From: Onthophagus taurus
Lineage: Eukaryota; Arthropoda; Insecta; Coleoptera; Scarabaeidae
Assembly: GCF_036711975.1 (NCBI RefSeq)
Contig: NC_091973.1
Coordinates: forward strand, 19,468,001 to 19,532,000
Reading direction: 5' to 3'
DNA: 64,000 nt
Of the stretch, positions 1 to 9,730 are shown piece by piece. Within the stretch, counting starts at the first letter, position 1. Every line of letters starts with the position of its first letter. Made by a program: the position numbers and the translations under genes. Below the pieces are notes generated by a model. It was not told the DNA's origin. It made no database searches and worked only from the letters and a program-made list of their open reading frames with translations.

Positions 1-61
1 TAGAAATAAAAATACCGATAGATTCGCTAGGACCTTGAGTACGATCAGTTGTATTACGACC

Positions 62-533
62 TAGTCGTAGGTAATAATAAAAATATAAAATAAATTTAAA
101 ATTTAAAAGTAGCATTTCAAGCTTTGGTGTTTTGCAGCTTGTAAGCATAGTTTCATCTGTCTCATTTACTAGCTGTATAAGTAATCCGCGACCGAAAACA
201 TACGGACCTTGTTCTGCGGTACAGTAATAATAAGGTTGAAAGGCAGGACAACCGGGAAGTACACCTGCGTCATCATCGAGGTATTGGCGAGGCCCGCAAC
301 ACTCACCCTAGCATTACGTAGGCCCGGCTTACTAGACGCAGGTTCTAATCCCGATTGTCAGGATGCTCACTTATGGAGCCCGACCGCAGAAGGGTGTATT
401 AAAATTACATTACACAAGACGAGATGGGCGGCACTAATAAGTACATAAGACAAGGTGGACAGCACTTAAGAGGACTAACAATACTAAAAACGTATATATG
501 CCTCGTGCTTAGCGGCTCTTCGGGCGTAAACGA
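62..533 (-). mobile_element. 3' untranslated tail of the R2-like LINE
   Basis: This stretch follows the end of the R2-like reading frame on the minus strand and has no coding potential. It is moderately GC-balanced until about position 110 and then becomes AT-rich. The exact 3' end is not certain. At 42-75 lies a hairpin-forming stretch that resembles one beside the element's other end (20117-20139), which may mark the target site. R2 elements use a structured 3' UTR to prime reverse transcription; I infer that role here by position only. Confidence 0.5.
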
Positions 534-1507
534 TCAATGCCTATAGAAGGCCATGCGCATGAAGTGCTTCCATATTAGGATGGAGCCATTGATGGTGTTT
601 GTGACGAGGCTTAGGACTTCCCCGTCACTGAGGTGGAGTATGCTGGTGATTTCGGTGTTTCTCGAACACCACACTCAACTCGCTCCAATCACTAATGCAA
701 CCACCTGGATTTCCTTGCCGGGATATTTCCGGGCTAATGCACTTAAGAATGGTGGGTCGGAGTATTTGGCCACTTTGTTAGCGTATGGAGCTGCTAATGG
801 ACCGGGACCCTCCCAACTTATCGCCACATCACAGACGACTATCTGATCTTGTCGTAGGAATAAAAGATCTGGTTTCCGTAATCGGCAGTCGTCAAGGCGT
901 ACGTGTGGCTCTTCCTCTACAACCCATCCCTTTTGCTCGGCTAGTCGACGTAGCCTGCCAGCGATACGGTCGTGCCGTTTGACCCGCTGCCAATGTGTAT
1001 ATGGGCAGTGTTGCAACACGTGGGAAAGAGACTCACTCTTATCGCAACCTGCCCGACAGCGTCTTTCTTCGGGAGGGTTTGAGGGTATACCTCTTGTTGG
1101 GAGGAGGTTTGCACGAAGTTGGACTGCATAAACATAGTCCTGTCCCGACCAAAATTGTGGTAGATTAAGAATCCACGCTCCTGTGGCCGAATTACATGCA
1201 CCCTGCCGTAACCCGTGGCCTGAGTAGCCGTTTTCGAGACTGTCGCATCAGTCGCTTGCGAAGTTCCGCGTATTTCCTCCGTTGTGAGCCGTCCACTGCA
1301 CTAGCTTGTCGTACAAGCGGACGGCTGGAGGAGAGGCCAGAATGGCTGCGGTAAGCGGGTCGGCAGAGGCAACGATGTTGGTCATTCTTTTGCACATTAT
1401 ACAAGGAATATGGGCGGTCATAGAAACTATACCGATACCTCCTTCCTTGATTGGACCATGTAGAAATGCATCCGCGCTACTCCGATTTAAGTGCAAAGCC
1501 TTTCGTA
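534..1507 (-). pseudogene. R2-like LINE, C-terminal part: CCHC finger and restriction-like endonuclease
   Basis: Read on the minus strand, this is the C-terminal third of an R2-clade retrotransposon protein. The segment just inside 1507 matches the R2 region after the RT (LHGPIKEGGIGI). Near 1055-1000 is the R2 zinc motif CRAGC-x7-H-x4-C followed by H-x4-KRHDR. At 950-740 is the restriction-like endonuclease core, with KPDLLF and then VVCDVAISWEGP, the PD...D-type nicking domain. A typical R2 tail (SILIWKHFMRMAFY) ends at a stop at 534-536. The frame changes several times between 1500 and 670, so this copy is dead. Its N-terminal and RT parts lie beyond the Gypsy A insertion, at 16796-19921. 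Removing the insertion and its CGTA duplication leaves the R2 frame continuous at that junction. Confidence 0.85.
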
Positions 1508-1772
1508 TGTAGTGTAGTAATTAATTATAAATAATATATTAATTTAATTGTTAAGTAGGTTAAGTATTCTTTTGTGCGCTATTGCAAATTCTTCGTAATC
1601 GATCATAATGTAACGTAATCACTTTTCGTTATTAAAAAGCGGTCATGATTGCGAAGGATGAGTAGTAGCAATCAATACATTAATAAGGAATAGTTATGTA
1701 ATCATATTTTAATAAACAGTTATTCTTTAAATCTACATCATGTTTCAATCTAAAAGATCCTGAACCATCGCA
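1508..1772 (+). repeat. 5' LTR of Gypsy A
   Basis: This 265-bp LTR begins TGTAGTGTAGTAATTAATT and ends ATCGCA. The same start recurs at 7560 and the same end at 16771-16791, which defines the 3' LTR. The downstream TGGCGACCCTGCCAG at 1773-1787 is the primer-binding site, and it is shared with Gypsy D at 30183. Confidence 0.85.
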
Positions 1773-1843
1773 TGGCGACCCTGCCAGTCGAGTGAAGCAG
1801 CGGATTTATTTGTTAATTATTAATTAGAAGACGTACAAAGAAA

Positions 1844-2086
1844 ATGGGAAAAGGATATTCTAAAGAAGAAATAATTATTGCACAAGCGGGCAATAGTGGC
1901 GGAGTTAGCAACGATACATCGAAGTACCACCTGACGGAAGTTATTGGCATCATGGCTGTGGGATTCTGCATTGTTTTCATCTTGTGGTGTGCATGTGTAA
2001 GAAGTAGAAAAGCATTACGTGTACAAGTAAGAAGAGAAGTGGCCAAAGGTTTTGAAGAGTTGCGTCGTAACGAGTCAGCAGTGTAA
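1844..2086 (+). CDS. Small N-myristoylated single-pass membrane protein of Gypsy A
   Basis: The 80-residue product starts MGKGYSKEE, a good N-myristoylation context (Met-Gly followed by Ser at position 6 and Lys). It has a conserved patch IIIAQAGNSGG, then a hydrophobic membrane segment at about residues 35-52 (GIMAVGFCIVFILWCAC) and a basic tail. It lies between the primer site and gag and overlaps the start of the gag frame by a few dozen bases. A close relative is present in Gypsy D (30271-30312 continuing at 40335, split by the Polinton). Small upstream proteins of this kind are known to me from some insect Gypsy elements. I do not know the function; membrane targeting is an inference. 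Confidence 0.6.
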   Translation: MGKGYSKEEIIIAQAGNSGGVSNDTSKYHLTEVIGIMAVGFCIVFILWCACVRSRKALRVQVRREVAKGFEELRRNESAV

Positions 2087-2948
2087 CAATTTAGTGCTCT
2101 GTGGAATGTGTGGGATGTTAACAGATTTCAATTATATTTTGGAACAGGTAGATAGATTTAAAACCAATTTGTTGAAAGATAATCAGAGTAGAAGGTTAAA
2201 TTTAGAATTAACAATTAAGAAAAGTAGGGAATTAGATAAGTTAGAAGAAAACTTTAACGAATTAGAATCAAAATTTAAGGAAGTTAGTAATTTAATAGGA
2301 AGTAAGAATTCAGATGTAATTTTAGAATGTGTAGAAAAAATTAGAGAAAATATAGATAATTGTAGAGTAACGTTATTAGAAAGAAAAGAATCAGTTAAGT
2401 TAGATAATCCAGTAAAAATGACAGAAAAATTTGATCTTAAAACAGCGGCTTCACTGCTACCTGTTATGACAAATTCTGAAAGCGTAACTATGCAATTAAT
2501 TGATGAAATTGACCTATATTCACAAATGCTGGATGAAGCTGGTCAAAGGTTATTGATTCAATATATTTTAAAAACACGGCTCTCCGTTAGTGCAAAATTG
2601 CGATTGGATAACACATACAATTCTATAAATGATTTGGTTAAAGATATGAAACTTCATCTACTGTCACAAAAATCTGCTGCAACGCTCTCTGTTGAATTAC
2701 ATAGTATCAAACAGAATAGTAAATCAATTAATGATTATGGAAAACAAGTTGAAGAATTAATGGTAAATTTAACAATTGCGCAATCAAATGATGATGCAAA
2801 TGCATCAAGTGTACTTCGTAAAGTAAATGAAAAAACAGCAATTGCTACATTTGGCAATGGTTTACGTAGTTCGGAACTAAGAACCATTATAAAGGCTAGG
2901 AATTACGAAACACTTAAAGACGCAATTGCAGGCGCAAAAGATGAATAA
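2052..2948 (+). CDS. Gag of Gypsy A
   Basis: The open frame encodes 298 residues. A more natural start is the ATG at 2115 (MLTDFNYILEQVDRF), because the first residues overlap the upstream small ORF. The N-terminal half is helical and charged, with coiled-coil character. The middle (LLPVMTNSESVTMQLIDEID onward) is a retrotransposon capsid-type fold, and the C-terminal helices (ELRTIIKARNYETLKDAI) are typical of mdg3/micropia-type Gag. The region after it, to about 3340, encodes an Asn/Arg-rich nucleocapsid-like tail with no clear zinc knuckle. Gag forms the particle that packages the element's RNA. Confidence 0.7.
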   Translation: MKSCVVTSQQCNNLVLCGMCGMLTDFNYILEQVDRFKTNLLKDNQSRRLNLELTIKKSRELDKLEENFNELESKFKEVSNLIGSKNSDVILECVEKIRENIDNCRVTLLERKESVKLDNPVKMTEKFDLKTAASLLPVMTNSESVTMQLIDEIDLYSQMLDEAGQRLLIQYILKTRLSVSAKLRLDNTYNSINDLVKDMKLHLLSQKSAATLSVELHSIKQNSKSINDYGKQVEELMVNLTIAQSNDDANASSVLRKVNEKTAIATFGNGLRSSELRTIIKARNYETLKDAIAGAKDE

Positions 2949-3339
2949 TAATCTTTTGAAACACCAAATGTATTCCATTATCAACAAAATTTTAATTCTT
3001 CGTCTAATTCACGAAATCAAAATTTTCGCGGAAATTATAGATACAATCGTAATAATCATTTTAATAGAAGTTTTAGAGGTAATTTTCGGAACAGTAAAAA
3101 TGTGCAACAGTCAGCTAATAGCAATTGTTTTAGACAAAATACGTATCAATTCACAAATAATAACACGCATAACGGATTGCGAAATCGTGGCGCACCTAAC
3201 TATCGTAATCAGCAAGGTAGAATTCGGGGCAATACGTATTTTCATAACAATAATAATAATCAATCTAGAGCTTACGTAGCAAATACTTTGCCACATGAAA
3301 TCGAAAATAACACACAACAAAATTTAAATACGTTTTTTC

Positions 3340-6300
3340 GTGAACAATGAATCAAATAGTCATTATTTATCAATTTTTAGTTTAAATGGAGTTAATACGA
3401 TAACATTAAATTATAATGAGTTTGACTTGAAATTTTTAATAGATACAGGAGCATCAGTAAGTGTTGTATTTCCAGATAAATTAAAAAATGAAAACATAGA
3501 TAACCGTAATAAAATTAAGATAAATGGTATAGGAGGGTATACAACGTCAATTGGTTCAGCGAATTTGGATTTAATGGTTCGAAATTTTAAATTATGTCAT
3601 AATTTCTTAGTTGAAAATAAATTTGACAGTAATTTTGATGGAATTTTAGGCTCAGATTTCCTTATGAAATTTGGTGTTACGATAAATTATGAAAACCTTT
3701 CGATGTCATTTTGGATAAATGATCAATTGTTAACGGTATCATTAGCTTCGTCTGTCGATAACATGACCACCATACCACCCAGGTGTGAAATAATAAAATT
3801 TTTCGATTGTAATTATGAAGTAGACTGTGTAGTTCTTTCCGAAAACGTATGCGAAGGTGTTTATGTTGCCGGATGCATTGTAAGACCAGATAAAAATAAA
3901 ATTCCAATAAAATTGCTAAATGTAAACGAAAGAGATGTTGAGATTAAAAACTTTCGACCCATTGTACGCTCTCTTAATCATTTTAATATTTGCCAATTTG
4001 AAGAAAATAAATTTTCAATAGAACGTGTAGATAAAGTCTTAAATTTAATTAATATAGAAAGTTTAAATAGTGAAGAAAAAGTATCAATAGAAAAAATTTG
4101 TGCCAAATATGCAGATATTTTTCATTTAGATAATGATACTTTGACCGTTAGTAATTTAATGTCTCAGGCAATAACTTTAAATAGTAATGCTCAGCCCGTT
4201 TATCAAAAACCCTATAGATTACCGCACGCTCAAAAATCCGAAATTCAAAAACAAGTCAATAAAATGTTAAACGATAAAATAATAGAGGAAGCTACATCTC
4301 CGTGGTCTTCCCCAGTTTTAATAGTTCCAAAGAAAATGGACAATTTAGGAAATAAAAAATGGCGCGTTGTTATTGATTATCGACAAGTCAATAAACAAAT
4401 TCTAGACGACAAATTTCCTTTGCCCAATATTCATGACATATTAGATTCGCTGTCTGGTGCAATTTATTTCACGCATCTAGATTTAGCGCAAGGTTACTAC
4501 CAAATAATTAGATTAGAAAAGTCGACCAATAACTGCATTTTCTACTGATAAAGGACAATATCAGATGAGAAGATTGCCCATGGGGTTAAAAATAAGTCCC
4601 AGTGCATTTTCTCGAATCATGACAATTGCTATGTCGGGGTTATGTTCAGAATCTTGCTTTGTCTATTTAGATGATTTCATAATTTTTGGTAATAATTTGG
4701 AAACACAATAAAAATTTAATAAGAGTGTTTGAAAGATTGAGACAGGTAAATCTGAAATTAAACCCGATAAAATGTGAATTTTTGAAAAAAGACTTACTTT
4801 ATTTAGGACATTTAATTACGGCAGAAGGCGTACTGCCAGATCCTGATAAAATTAAAATTGTAGAAAATTACCCGGTACCAAAGAATCAAGATGAAGTAAA
4901 GCGATTTGTAGCATTTACTAATTATTATAGGCGTTTTATACAAAATTTTGCTACTATTGTTTTACCTTTAAATAAACTGACGAGAAAAGGCGAAAAGTTT
5001 AATTGGAGTTCTGAATGTCAAAATTCGTTTGAAAAATTAAAGTACTATTTAATTAATCCTCCAGTATTGCAATTTCCAAATTTTTCAACCGAAAATGAAT
5101 TTATTTTGAAGACAGACGCCTCAGGCTTTGCTGTCGGTGCAATTTTATCAAACTCAAATGATAAGGTAGTAGCATATGCTAGCAGAGGTTTAAACAAATC
5201 AGAGAAAAATTACTGTACCATAGAAAAAGAGCTTTTATCGATAGTATGGGCAGTAAAACATTTTCGTCCTTATTTGTTTGGCAAGAAATTCAAAATTTAT
5301 ACAGACCACAAACCGTTAATTTATCTTTTTGGAATGGCTAACCCATCAAACCGTCTTACAAAATTTCGTTTAATTTTGGAAGAATACGATTTCGACATTC
5401 ATTATATCAGAGGAAAAGATAATGTGGTCGCTGACGCATTATCAAGAATCACAATAAATGAATTAAAAGAACTAAATAATGAAACAATTTTAGTAATGAC
5501 CCGGTCTAAGACAAAATCTTTGCCGGAAGATCATAAAATTGAAATTTCTGCTGAAGATAGGCTTGATCACCCTGGCTTCGTAGAATTATTGAAAAGACCA
5601 AAACAATCAATCGAGTTGCAACCGATAAATCAAATTGAATTTGAGAAATTAATAAATAACAAAAAAGATACTATTGTTTATAAAAGTAAATGTTTAATAT
5701 ATGATAATAAAATGTGTACACTTTATATAAAACAGAATTCTTTATCATCGACAAACTCAGCTGCGTCGTTGAAGGAACTGTTTAATTTATGTTTTGATAA
5801 TAATATTAATGATATAGTAATTATAAAAAATAAAATGACTAGTCAATTTATTAAAGAATTAATAAACTTTCAAGATTCATTTAACCCTTTCGTTACTAAG
5901 AGCGTACGCATACGTTTTTGTATATGTGGGCTTGCTATATGATCTTGAAAATACTCCGTAACGAAAGAGTTAAAAAGGTAAACATAAATATATCTGTCGT
6001 AAAGGGCGTGTCACACGTTCATAATAAAGAAATTCGTCAACTTATTTTGAATGATTTTCATATGTTACCTACCGGAGGACACATTGGTATAAAACGTATG
6101 TTTAATAATGTCAAAAAATATTATTTTTGGAGCAGTCTTTTCAAAGACATAGAAAATTTTGTTAAACGTTGTGATGATTGCCAGCGTTATAAACATGCAA
6201 AACACAACAAAGAACCAATGAGTCTTACCGATACGGCCACTACTGCATTTGAAAAAGTATTCTTGGATATAGTGGGTCCACTTAACGCAGACAATGACGA

Positions 6301-6409
6301 TAATAAATATATATTGACGATACAATGTGACTTATCAAAGTTTGTGGAGTGCTACCCAATCAGCAATAAAGATGCAGAAACTGTCGCAAAATGTTATGTT
6401 CAAAATTTT
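3340..6409 (+). pseudogene. Pol region of Gypsy A: protease, RT, RNase H, partial integrase
   Basis: In order: an aspartic protease with the active-site LIDTGAS near 3440; RT with HLDLAQGYYQI near 4480 and a YLDD box near 4665; RNase H with LKTDASGFAVGAIL near 5110 and the TDHKPL motif near 5305; and an integrase zinc-binding HHCC (GHIGIKRM ... CDDCQRYKH) near 6080-6190 followed by the start of the catalytic core. The integrase core is cut short where the Penelope-like palindrome begins at 6410. The RNase H closely resembles that of Gypsy D (40660-41130). The region is broken, with a few breaks besides the truncation. Confidence 0.8.
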
Positions 6410-7088
6410 CGAAGACACAAGAAAACGAAAAAACGAACGTTTAAGAGAGATAACAATATTTATGTTAAATTTAAAAGAATTTACAAAACGAAATGAAATT
6501 CTGTAAATAAATTTTCTTAACAAACTTAAAAACAAAAATTAAAAAATTTTAAATTAAAATTTAGCTATTAAAACACTTTTTAGGCATATATTTGTAAAGA
6601 GGGGTGTAGAAAAGCTCAACTTGTTCGTTAAGTATATCAATATAATTGTTCTTACTATGTTTATCAATCTCAAAAGATTCCAATAAATCAAGTTTAAACC
6701 CTTTATCAACCCAATTCTAATATTTTCAAACACATCAAAGAGACTGGACATAGTATGGATTTCGATGGGGTAAAACTTTTGCATAGGTGTGATAAAGGGT
6801 TTAAACTTGATTTATTGGAATCTTTTGAGATTGATAAACATAGTAAGAACAATTATATTGATATACTTAACGAACAAGTTGAGATTTTCTACACCCCTCT
6901 TTACAAATATATGCCTAAAAAGTGTTTTAATAGCTAAATTTTAATTTTAAATTTTTTAATTTTTGTTTTTAAGTTTGTTAAAAAAATTTATTTACAGAAT
7001 TTTATTTCGTTTTGTAAATTCTTTTAAATTTAACATAAATATTGTTATCTCTCTTAAACGTTCGTTTTTTCGTTTTCTTGTGTCTTCG
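6410..7088. repeat. Long palindrome: two arms of about 298 bp
   Basis: The left arm at 6410-6708 and the right arm at 6791-7088 are reverse complements with very few differences, separated by about 82 bp. Both arms carry the same coding end of the Penelope-like element. The near-perfect match means the inverted duplication is recent or arose with the insertion. Such palindromes are hard to clone and assemble. Confidence 0.85.
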
Positions 7089-7375
7089 ATATATTTATTT
7101 TAGTCGCATGACCGGTATTTGTTGATTTTCTGTTGTGTAAGTTTTCGATTTCATTTTGTCTTTAAACAATTTTTAATGTGTTAACTATAAGATTTTGTTT
7201 CGACATTTATGTAGTGTTATTTTGTTAGATGAACGTTTAATTTTTTCAACGTGTGTGGTTCTATGACGATCTACTTTTATTAGGATTTGACGTGAGTAAA
7301 ATGGAAAAAGAAATTTTTGGTTTAATTACGATGTTTTTGATTTTGTTTTGTTATTTCATTTAATTAAGGTTTTGA

Positions 7376-7404
7376 CTGATGATGAAGTAAAACTTCGAAA
7401 CCGG
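7376..7404 (+). ncRNA. Hammerhead-ribozyme-like motif
   Basis: CTGATGA at 7376-7382 is followed by a hairpin (GAAGT, loop AAA, ACTTC at 7384-7396), then GAAA at 7397-7400 and CCGGTATC. The arrangement CTGATGA, stem II, GAAA is the hammerhead core, and Penelope-like retroelements are known to carry such ribozymes near their ends. The flaw is one extra T between CTGATGA and the stem, and stem III would be very short. It may be a decayed or non-functional motif, or a chance match. Confidence 0.35.
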
Positions 7405-7559
7405 TATCAATAAATATTTAAACAGCAAGTATAAGAAGTAATTTAATTTTTCTAATTAATCACCAATTTTAAACATAAAAATAGAGTTAAGCAATATTAT
7501 GAATAAAAAAATAAGAAAAAAAATGTAGAAGAAATTTTTTTTATTTTCACCCCCAGAGG

Positions 7560-7679
7560 TGTAGTGTAGTAATTAATTATAAATAATATATTAATTTAAT
7601 TGTTAAGTAGGTTAAGTATTCTTTTGTGCGCTATTGCAAATTCTTCGTAATCGATCATAATGTCATGATTGCGAAGGAT
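7560..7679 (+). repeat. 3' LTR of Gypsy A, left part
   Basis: The repeat restarts with TGTAGTGTAGTAATTAATT and follows the 5' LTR closely until Gypsy B begins at 7680. The remaining right-hand end of this LTR is at 16771-16791. Together they are shorter than the 5' LTR, so some LTR sequence is missing from this copy. Confidence 0.85.
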
Positions 7680-9460
7680 TGTAACGGTTCCGTTCGAGGT
7701 TATTGAATTTCCTTGTGATTTGTCTGTAATTGTTAGAAGTCGGGGAATTATATACCATTTTGTTTATTTACCTTGTTATAATTTTTGTTTTTTTGTTACA
7801 GCAAGCCGAACTTGGAAACACTTGAAAATCCTTTCCTTTTCATCACTTTTCTTAAATCCTTTCCTTTCGCTCATTTTAAACGCCTTTTTCTTTTTCATTA
7901 CCTTCATTACAATCACACAATAGATCTTAACCTTAAAACTTTTCTTTTTCTCTTCTTCGTTACTATCATGAATTTTGTTTACATTTTTAAGTTCGGACTG
8001 TCAATAATAGAGGGAGGGAGTGATTTTGAATTCTTGGCATCGCGCGATTTTATAACGAGTTTTTTTGGTTAAAATCTTGGGAAATGAATACCCGTGCGCG
8101 ATTTTACTCTTCCTCTTTTGAAACCAGCCTTTGTAGTGTTTGGATGGTTAACAAGAATTTTAAGTCGACATTTTGGTATAATTCTGTGTAGAATTTTGGA
8201 TCGATTTATATCCGTATTTATCGGGATCTGAGTTAATTAATCCTTTAATTTTTCGTTTGGAAATTATTCAACGATTACGGTTTCACCGGATTTATTGCAC
8301 ATTTTTACAAAGACTATTCATTTTGCTGGTTAAAACCTCATACCACCTTGAGGTAGGTTTTTCTTTTTACATTTTCTCTAATTTTGGCTTAATACTAACT
8401 TAAACCTAAATTCATTTAAACTCCTTTCACACTACATAAAAACATCCATCCCTACATTCTTGCCTAATTATCTATTTACATTTTTCTTTCTTTTTTTACA
8501 CGCTAGGTTTTTTTTTTTTTTTTTCTGAGAGCCTTATTCCTTATATAAGTTCTTGGGAAATCTCCCATCCCGGAAACAAGTACTACCTGGAATAAAGAAG
8601 TAAATTAGAAGCTACATAACCCAAGTTTCCTGTACTTACCATCGAACAAGTGTTTCCAAAGGAGGTTTGCTGGATTTTGTTGCTGTATCTACGTATAATT
8701 GTTGTCATCGTGAAGTCATCATCCTTCGTTCAAAAGAGTTTGGAATAAAGGTCAGAATTTTCCTTTTTATACAAAAAGAATATCAGTGTGGCTAGATACT
8801 TTTGTATTTTTTTATAAAGTAAGATTTTCTTTTGTACTTACCATTTAATTTTTTTGTTAACTTCACTGGTTCATTTTGTTCATTTCACTTTAAACCAGTT
8901 CCTTATTATTATTATCTCATTTTAATTGTCAATTAATTTTTCTTGTAAAGTTATCGGATTTATTAGGGGTGTTATTAATTTCGGTATTGATTTCGATTTT
9001 GTTTTCTTTTCCGTTCGCCTGATCGAGCGCTCGGGTCAATCGGGGACGTGTCGCGATCATTATTTAGGTTTGTTTTAATTTTGTTTTATTCAGTTCATTA
9101 TTATTTTCTTTCTCTTTTACCCCCCTAATTATTCGGGATTTTTTTTGAACAATCTCCGTTATTTTATTTACTACTTATATACTTTATATTTTGTTTTACC
9201 ATATTTTTTTTCCTTAATAAATTTGTTTTTATATGGTATATGATTTCGCGATTTCTTTGTGTTTTGTTATATGTTGGTGTTGTCGAACCTTTTCCCTTCC
9301 AGCCCTCTTCGCAGTTAGAGCGATCTGTAACTGAAACTGCGTGGCGCCTTATAAATTCAAACCCACCCCATCTTCACTGGGAAGCCGAGGTGTTGCAGAT
9401 CTGTATTTTTTTAAAAGGGGTTCGATTGTGTTGTTGTCGTTTTGTTGAAAAGCCGCCACA
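7680..9460 (+). repeat. 5' LTR of Gypsy B
   Basis: The LTR starts TGTAACGGTTCCG and ends GCCGCCACA, six bases before the primer site. It is T-rich on this strand, with a TATATAAG box near 8536 and poly(T) tracts. The open frames inside it are present in both LTRs and are not considered genes. Confidence 0.85.
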
Positions 9461-9465
9461 AATTT

Positions 9466-9483
9466 TGGCGCCCAACGTGGGGC
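9466..9483 (+). other. Primer-binding site (tRNA-Lys type) of Gypsy B
   Basis: TGGCGCCCAACGTGGGGC lies just after the 5' LTR. It is complementary to the 3' end of an insect tRNA-Lys that ends GGGCGCCA. The same site occurs in the related minus-strand Gypsy C at 20999-21016. Confidence 0.85.
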
Positions 9484-9730
9484 CATATTGTTTTGGAGGG
9501 CCATATTGTTTTAAAAGTCCCCTATTGTTTTGGAGACCCATATCGTTTTGGGAGCCCTTGTTGTATTGTCTTGGAAGTTCTTAATTTTATCGGAACCCTT
9601 ATTTGTATCGAGGACACAAAGTGACTTCGGTTTGTGTCTTAATTCCATTCCAATTATTTCGACTCTTCGGTTCCCTGTTTTCGATTTGACCAATCTCTTC
9701 TCGGGTTCAGGAGAGATCAACCCTTTTAGG

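Larger units (their letters stand above)
6410..7500 (+). mobile_element. Penelope-like element remnant in inverted-repeat form
   Basis: The segment interrupts Gypsy A's integrase. A plus-strand frame at 6755-6937 ends in a motif (KGFKLDLLESFEIDKHSKNN ... LNEQ) that I associate with the C-terminal part of Penelope-like reverse transcriptases. A similar motif recurs at 43330-43440. An inverted copy of the same end lies at 6410-6708. Penelope-like elements commonly leave copies with a truncated inverted partner and with ribozyme-bearing ends, which fits both the palindrome and the ribozyme-like motif at 7376. No RT core is present. The exact right end is not resolved, and the family call is moderately sure. 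Confidence 0.5.

Noticed and set aside
209-448. Open frame of 79 codons on the plus strand
   Set aside because: It is antisense to the R2-like LINE 3' tail and has no recognisable domain.
1-533. Possible 28S rRNA target flank of an R2 element
   Set aside because: Neither this edge nor the N-terminal side (19922-20000) resembles the conserved 28S R2 target.
7669-8072. Hydrophobic open frames, repeated at 15017-15369
   Set aside because: They lie in the two LTRs of Gypsy B and arise from T-rich LTR sequence; the duplication follows from the LTRs.
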